A stretch of DNA of 35,601 nt, from NCBI GenBank assembly GCA_964592375.1, contig CAZQDP010000013.1:1-35601 (forward strand). Reading direction: 5' to 3'. The position numbers and the translations under genes are program-made. Position 1 is the first letter of the stretch; every line of letters starts with the position of its first letter. The DNA is from CAZQDP01 sp964592375 (GTDB lineage: Bacteria; Bacillota; Clostridia; RUG12999). A model generated the notes under the pieces. It ran no database searches. It was given only the letters and a program-made list of their open reading frames with translations, and was not told the DNA's origin. This document shows positions 31,476-35,601 of the stretch, piece after piece.

Positions 31476-33068
31476 TTAATCTATCCCCAAAATTCGTTCG
31501 GCACACCTCACCCCGTCTACAGCTGCAGAAATAATGCCTCCGGCATAGCCTGCTCCCTCGCCACATGGATATAGTCCTTGTATGCCGATGGCCTCAAGCT
31601 CCGCCCCACGAAGCATGCGCACCGGAGAAGAACTGCGAGCTTCCACCCCTGTTAGTAACGCATCGGGAAATGCATATCCGGGCTTCCACAGCTCCATTTC
31701 ATTTATTGCAAGTCGCAAAGCGTCTGCAATGTCTTCCGGCAGAAAATCATCCATCCGCTCGAGCGCAATGCCCGGTTTATAAGTAGGCGAGACATCACCG
31801 ATGGTTTTTGTCCTTCTATTACAAAGAAAATCCTCCAGCCTTTGCACCGGTGCGCGGTATCCTCCCCCACCGACTAAAAATGCCGCTTTTTCGATTGAAC
31901 GCTGAAATTCCATGCCGGCAAGGACATGATCACTTCTGATATCTTTCGGTAAAACAGTGATTAGCAGCGCACAATTTGCATTGTTCCCATCTCGCGCAAA
32001 TTGACTCATCCCATTGGTGGTAAGTCCATTTTCTTCGGAGGCAGCAGCGATAACACTCCCACCGGGGCACATACAAAATGTATAACCATTCCTTCCGTTT
32101 TTCAGGTGCACCACCATTTTGTAGTCCGCAGCGTCAAGGGTAGGATGTCCCGCAAAGCTTGCATACTCCAGTTGGTCAATCATCCGCTGTGGGTGCTCTA
32201 TCCTAAGACCTATGGCAAACGGTTTTTGCTCCATTATAATGCCACCCTCATGCAGACTTTTAAAGGTATCTCGTGCGCTGTGTCCAATGGCAAGCACCAC
32301 ACAATCGGAAAAAAGCTCATGTACTTCTCCTGCCTTTTCATAGCGCACCCCAGTCACTTTCCCGCGTTGATGCAGTACCTGCGTTACCTTTGAATCAAAT
32401 TTCACCTCTCCGCCCAGACTGATAATTTTCTTTCTGATTGCCATCACCACATGGCGCAAACGATCCGTACCGATATGAGGTTTGCTCAAGTAGAGGATAT
32501 CCTCCGGCGCGCCACAGAGCACAAGCTCACGGAGCACCTTCATCTTTCGTGCATCCTTCATTCCGATCTTCAGCTTGCCATCTGAAAATGTACCCGCTCC
32601 CCCTTCTCCGAATTGCACATTGGTGTTTTCGCTCAGCACTCCGGTTTCCCAAAAAGCAAGTACCCTCTGTGTGCGATGGGCTACATCTTGCCCTCTTTCC
32701 AGCAGTATAGGCTTCACTCCAGCCTCAGCCAATAGGAGTGCAGCAAAAAGTCCTGCTGGGCCACTGCCTACAATGATGGGGCGAGCGTTTCGCTTTTTAT
32801 TCTTTGGCACAATATAGGAAATGCATACTTCCTTCTCTATTTGCATATCCCGAATGCCTGCAAGCAATGCGCTCTCATCCCCCGATATGCATATTGCAAC
32901 ATCCACCTTAAAATGAATATTCTGTTTATCCTTTGCATCTACAGAGCGCTTTGTGATGGTAATGCCCTTTATTTTAGTTTGCGCAATTCCTAGCCTTGCC
33001 GCCACCATATCCTTCAAAGCATTCCTATCATAGGAAAGCGGCAATGGCATATTCTTTATTTTTATCAT
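31476..33068 (-). CDS. FAD-dependent oxidoreductase-like protein (COG2509 type)
   Basis: A 530-residue flavoprotein of the widely conserved uncharacterised FAD-dependent dehydrogenase group. An N-terminal alpha/beta domain of about 95 residues precedes the FAD-binding motif VGSGPAG (100-106). ERGQDVAHRT, NVQFGEGGAGTFSDGKL and the late YPCGEGAGYAGGI are hallmark segments. The ATG at 33068 was chosen because AGGAG lies 6 nt upstream; the ATG at 33074 abuts that ribosome site. It follows the HAD phosphatase gene by 44 nt and is probably co-transcribed. The reaction is not established for this family. Nothing visible links it to the methyl-transfer locus except proximity. Confidence 0.92.
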   Translation of the reverse strand: MIKIKNMPLPLSYDRNALKDMVAARLGIAQTKIKGITITKRSVDAKDKQNIHFKVDVAICISGDESALLAGIRDMQIEKEVCISYIVPKNKKRNARPIIVGSGPAGLFAALLLAEAGVKPILLERGQDVAHRTQRVLAFWETGVLSENTNVQFGEGGAGTFSDGKLKIGMKDARKMKVLRELVLCGAPEDILYLSKPHIGTDRLRHVVMAIRKKIISLGGEVKFDSKVTQVLHQRGKVTGVRYEKAGEVHELFSDCVVLAIGHSARDTFKSLHEGGIIMEQKPFAIGLRIEHPQRMIDQLEYASFAGHPTLDAADYKMVVHLKNGRNGYTFCMCPGGSVIAAASEENGLTTNGMSQFARDGNNANCALLITVLPKDIRSDHVLAGMEFQRSIEKAAFLVGGGGYRAPVQRLEDFLCNRRTKTIGDVSPTYKPGIALERMDDFLPEDIADALRLAINEMELWKPGYAFPDALLTGVEARSSSPVRMLRGAELEAIGIQGLYPCGEGAGYAGGIISAAVDGVRCAERILGID

Positions 33069-33112
33069 TAGCATCTCCTAAAAGCAGGTTCCTTTTCTTT
33101 TGATGTCACCTT

Positions 33113-33754
33113 TTATTTGCTTGTGTTTTGAGCAGCGATAATATCTAAAATTTCTTCGGGTGCATGGGCCAAAAAATCAGGTTTTGCACTCCCAAGCAGC
33201 TCCGGCGTATCGTACCCCCAGGCAACGGATATGATCCTTACATTGATTTTTTTGCAAGCCTCAATATCTCTTAACTCGTCGCCAACATAGATGACCTCAC
33301 GGGCACTTAGCTTATGCTTCTTTATATATTTTTCAATCACCTTATGCTTACCAAAAAGATTGCCACATGAAACGATATCTCCAAAAACTTCAAATTCATT
33401 GCATTTTAATACCTCCCGTATGCTTTGCAAGGAATTAGACGAAATGATGGACACCCCAATCCCACCGGCTATCAGTGCTTCGGTTACATTTTTCATTCCG
33501 TCAAATATTTTTAGCGTATGGGCTGATTTTTGATATGCGCCGCTGATGTCCACTAAGCATTTTGGCAATTTATAAAGTGGCAGACCCACTCTTCTGAGCC
33601 TCTCCGTAATTGGAATGCCTCGAAGTGTGCCAAGCCTGGCCTCATCAATGGTGCTACAATGATATTTCTGAGCCAGCTGATTAATGATGTCTAAAACCAA
33701 ATCAGCAGAATTAACAATTGTGCCGTCAAAGTCGAAAATTATTTGTTTAATCAT
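33113..33754 (-). CDS. HAD superfamily hydrolase, phosphoglycolate phosphatase-like
   Basis: A 213-residue HAD phosphatase of subclass I. Motif I is FDFDGT with nucleophile D8 and acid D10, motif II is in the SIISSNS segment, motif III is the lysine in LFGKHKVIEKYI, and motif IV is YVGDELRDIEAC. An alpha-helical cap lies between residues 17 and 80. The ATG at 33754 was chosen for GGAG 6 nt upstream; an in-frame ATG at 33805 has no ribosome site. Substrates of this class are small phosphate esters such as phosphoglycolate or sugar phosphates. It is the first gene of a two-gene unit with the FAD protein. Confidence 0.92.
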   Translation of the reverse strand: MIKQIIFDFDGTIVNSADLVLDIINQLAQKYHCSTIDEARLGTLRGIPITERLRRVGLPLYKLPKCLVDISGAYQKSAHTLKIFDGMKNVTEALIAGGIGVSIISSNSLQSIREVLKCNEFEVFGDIVSCGNLFGKHKVIEKYIKKHKLSAREVIYVGDELRDIEACKKINVRIISVAWGYDTPELLGSAKPDFLAHAPEEILDIIAAQNTSK

Positions 33755-33824
33755 TTTGTTCTCCATAGATAGCAATGTAATTTTGCCACTCGCGAAATGT
33801 TTCAATGCTTATTGTAATGATATT

Positions 33825-33853
33825 ATTATATCAGCCTTTTTATGAAATAGCAA
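33825..33853 (-). promoter_or_regulatory. promoter of the HAD-FAD gene pair
   Basis: Minus-strand TTGCTA (33853-33848), a 17-nt spacer and a perfect TATAAT (33830-33825), about 70 nt before the HAD start. Confidence 0.6.
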
Positions 33854-33879
33854 GAACTCTCCTCAATGAATATTGCAAG

Positions 33880-33930
33880 AAACGGCCACGCCAATAGGAT
33901 TGTGTAGTGCACTCCTTGGCATGACCGTTT
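33880..33930 (-). terminator. terminator of the modular surface-protein gene
   Basis: Fifteen-base arms (AAACGGCCACGCCAA / TTGGCATGACCGTTT) match except at two positions, both of which become G-U pairs in the minus-strand transcript. This indicates that it works in the direction of the 33968 gene. The stem starts about 37 nt after its stop. Confidence 0.75.
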
Positions 33931-33967
33931 CCATATTACTCGTTTATAGATTGTTTAGGCTAGTTGA

Positions 33968-35601
33968 TTATTTCACACTGTAGAGCGCGGAAATTTCGGC
34001 TGTGGTAAGCAGTCTTTTAAATACTCTTGTATCATCAAGCTCGCCATCCCAGTTTAGGAATTGTCCCGCAACACTTCTGCCGATATTGAGATTTCTCGCA
34101 TTGCTAAGATCATTTGCACTCCAACCACTAATGCTTACAGAGCCTGCACTCACACCGTTCATATAGATCGTCATATTACCGTCTCTGTCACAGTTCATGA
34201 CGATATGGTTCCACTTATCTACCCCCAAATGATTGACAGTTGCTCCTATTCTCTCATTGACTCCATTGCTGAGAATTGCCGTAATGGTAGTATTTGAACC
34301 ATAGATGGCATAACCCGTATCCGAATTACTCTCCGCACCCTTTGAAATCATGCGCAGATTTGTAGCCGCATTGGAATCTCGCTTAAACCACATGGAAATT
34401 GCAAAATCTCCGGTTCCCATATCCAAATTATTGTTGTCCGCCACATCCACAAAATCATTGGTGCCATCTAAACTGAGGCTCGCACCCAATCTGCCGGTGG
34501 CGGTATTATATGTTGGGCCATTGGTCAAGGTGCCGTTTTGCCCATTGGTGGTCAGGTCATAGGCGGTTGTGCCGCTGCCTTCATTAAAGCCCCAGAACCC
34601 CGTGGCATCATTTGGCAGAACAGGCACAAACTTCACTGCATCCGCTCTGGTGCAACCAGCATTCACCAAATATTGCACATCGCAGGCAAGTGTTACGTTA
34701 CCAGACGTTCCGGCGGCAAAATAATGAGTGCCGAGCTTTTCCCACCGATTGGCAACCGCTTTTTGGTTGACAGAATACAGTGTCTCCTTTCCGCTATAGT
34801 TTACATAGAATTTTGCTGCTGAATTTCCGGTTGTGGTATCGGCGCCAAATTTCCACACATACACATCATACAGTCCTGCATTGGTGATGGTGGGTGTCCA
34901 AATTGCTTTAGCGGTTGCAACCTGTGTATTGTTATACCGACCTGTTCCGTTTTTCATGCCGCCCAAGGTGGAGTTTACCCAGCCGGTACCGGTTTCGGAA
35001 TATCCTGCATCGCTATTGTCAATCACGATTTCGCCCGGCAAGGTCGTAGGCTCAAGTGTCGGGGTTGCGGTTGTAGAGGTACCATACACCGATGAGAAAT
35101 CGGATTTTAGCCCGATCGCAGTATACTGCATATTTGCATCCACAAAGGTTCCCGTCCAGCTTACGTTGTTGACGGTCTGAATTGGATTGACATTTGTTCT
35201 GTAATCCCAACCCTGCGAATTGGTGATTTTAATATTAGAGAAGTTTTGATTTTCACAGCAGTGCTGATGATCAAGGAATATGCCGTTTGGCTCATAATCC
35301 TGCATGTTGGGAGCCGCATTCGTATTATCTATCGTAATTTGATTCCAGTAGTTTATATTGGGACCGTTTGTGGCATTGACCATTGCCGCGTGCAGGGTTC
35401 CCATGTCTCCACTGTCCGTTCCGCAATTATACAGCTTTAGGTATTTAAATGTATTATCCTTGGCATAATGCATGCCCGTATCCACTGGGTCAAATTGAGA
35501 TACATTCCCTCGCAAAGAGATGGCATATCTACCGCCGTTAAATATTTCGCAGTAGGAAACCTCGCAGTCACTGGTATCATACAAAGTAACACCGGCACTG
35601 A
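33968..35601 (-). CDS. modular beta-helix / golvesin-like / LamG-like protein (partial, N-terminus off window)
   Basis: The frame is open to the right edge, so 543 C-terminal residues are visible and the true start lies outside. The first about 150 visible residues look like the end of a right-handed parallel beta-helix (VSYCEIFNGG, NQITIDNTNA, NFSNIKITNSQG), a fold of many polysaccharide lyases and hydrolases. A threonine/proline-rich linker leads to a golvesin/xanthan-lyase-type carbohydrate-associated domain (TITNAGLYDVYVWKFG). The last about 190 residues form a LamG-like sandwich (LDGTNDFVDV, ISMWFKRD, GELDDTRVFKRLL). The Asn/Thr/Gly-rich composition suggests export, but any signal peptide is off window. 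No sortase motif or S-layer domain is present at this end. Confidence 0.88.
   Translation of the reverse strand, partial: SAGVTLYDTSDCEVSYCEIFNGGRYAISLRGNVSQFDPVDTGMHYAKDNTFKYLKLYNCGTDSGDMGTLHAAMVNATNGPNINYWNQITIDNTNAAPNMQDYEPNGIFLDHQHCCENQNFSNIKITNSQGWDYRTNVNPIQTVNNVSWTGTFVDANMQYTAIGLKSDFSSVYGTSTTATPTLEPTTLPGEIVIDNSDAGYSETGTGWVNSTLGGMKNGTGRYNNTQVATAKAIWTPTITNAGLYDVYVWKFGADTTTGNSAAKFYVNYSGKETLYSVNQKAVANRWEKLGTHYFAAGTSGNVTLACDVQYLVNAGCTRADAVKFVPVLPNDATGFWGFNEGSGTTAYDLTTNGQNGTLTNGPTYNTATGRLGASLSLDGTNDFVDVADNNNLDMGTGDFAISMWFKRDSNAATNLRMISKGAESNSDTGYAIYGSNTTITAILSNGVNERIGATVNHLGVDKWNHIVMNCDRDGNMTIYMNGVSAGSVSISGWSANDLSNARNLNIGRSVAGQFLNWDGELDDTRVFKRLLTTAEISALYSVK

Noticed and set aside
1..35601. 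CRISPR arrays, insertion sequences, tRNA genes or attachment sites marking the carbohydrate island as a mobile element
   Set aside because: No regularly spaced repeats, transposase or integrase frames, or tRNA-like folds were seen, and flanking genes are ordinary chromosomal ones.

Overview
The window looks like chromosomal DNA of an anaerobic, low-to-moderate GC Bacillota, probably a Clostridia member. The reasons are the tig-clpP-clpX order, a Mini-ribonuclease 3, a YitT-type membrane protein, a split two-subunit transketolase, strong AGGAGG-type ribosome sites, frequent TTG/GTG starts and TTGACA/TATAAT-type promoters. No tRNA, rRNA, transposase, integrase, CRISPR array or phage gene is visible. 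No gene-free stretch exceeds 300 bases.

Region 1 (1-9961) is housekeeping. It holds tig-clpP-clpX (clpX is cut by the left edge), an unassigned multi-spanning membrane protein on the other strand, an mrnC-yitT-transketolase operon, and a YkpA-like ABC-F ATPase with one degenerate composite ATP site.

Region 2 (10006-31298) is about 21 kb of accessory carbohydrate and methyl-transfer genes in regulator-led modules. Module A is a DeoR repressor divergent from a tightly coupled operon: TIM-barrel isomerase, GatD-like zinc dehydrogenase, second zinc dehydrogenase, GHL6/GH42-like hydrolase and a phosphomannose-isomerase-like cupin. Module B is a pair of GH20 or GH20-like enzymes, each divergent from its own AraC regulator. 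Module C is a Gfo/Idh/MocA oxidoreductase with an AP-endonuclease-2-type TIM barrel; its leader carries a perfect 13-bp inverted repeat. Module D is a corrinoid methyl-transfer locus. A RACo-type reductive activator is divergent from a BNR-propeller/LamG-like protein, a PocR-AraC regulator and a corrinoid protein, and a zinc-site UroD-family methyltransferase converges on them. No classical substrate-specific methyltransferase I and no sugar transporter is encoded here.

Region 3 (31476-35601) holds a COG2509-type FAD protein, a HAD phosphatase and the C-terminal part of a large modular protein (beta-helix, golvesin-like domain, LamG-like domain) that leaves the window on the right.

Inferred working model: glycans or glycosides taken up by systems encoded elsewhere are trimmed in the cytoplasm by the signal-less GH20, GHL6 and BNR proteins. 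The sugars are then oxidised and isomerised by the dehydrogenase/isomerase sets. Module D may remove methyl groups from a methylated carbohydrate or aglycone and pass them to one-carbon metabolism. The most unusual feature is the embedding of a sialidase-fold protein between the activator and the corrinoid protein of a methyl-transfer locus.
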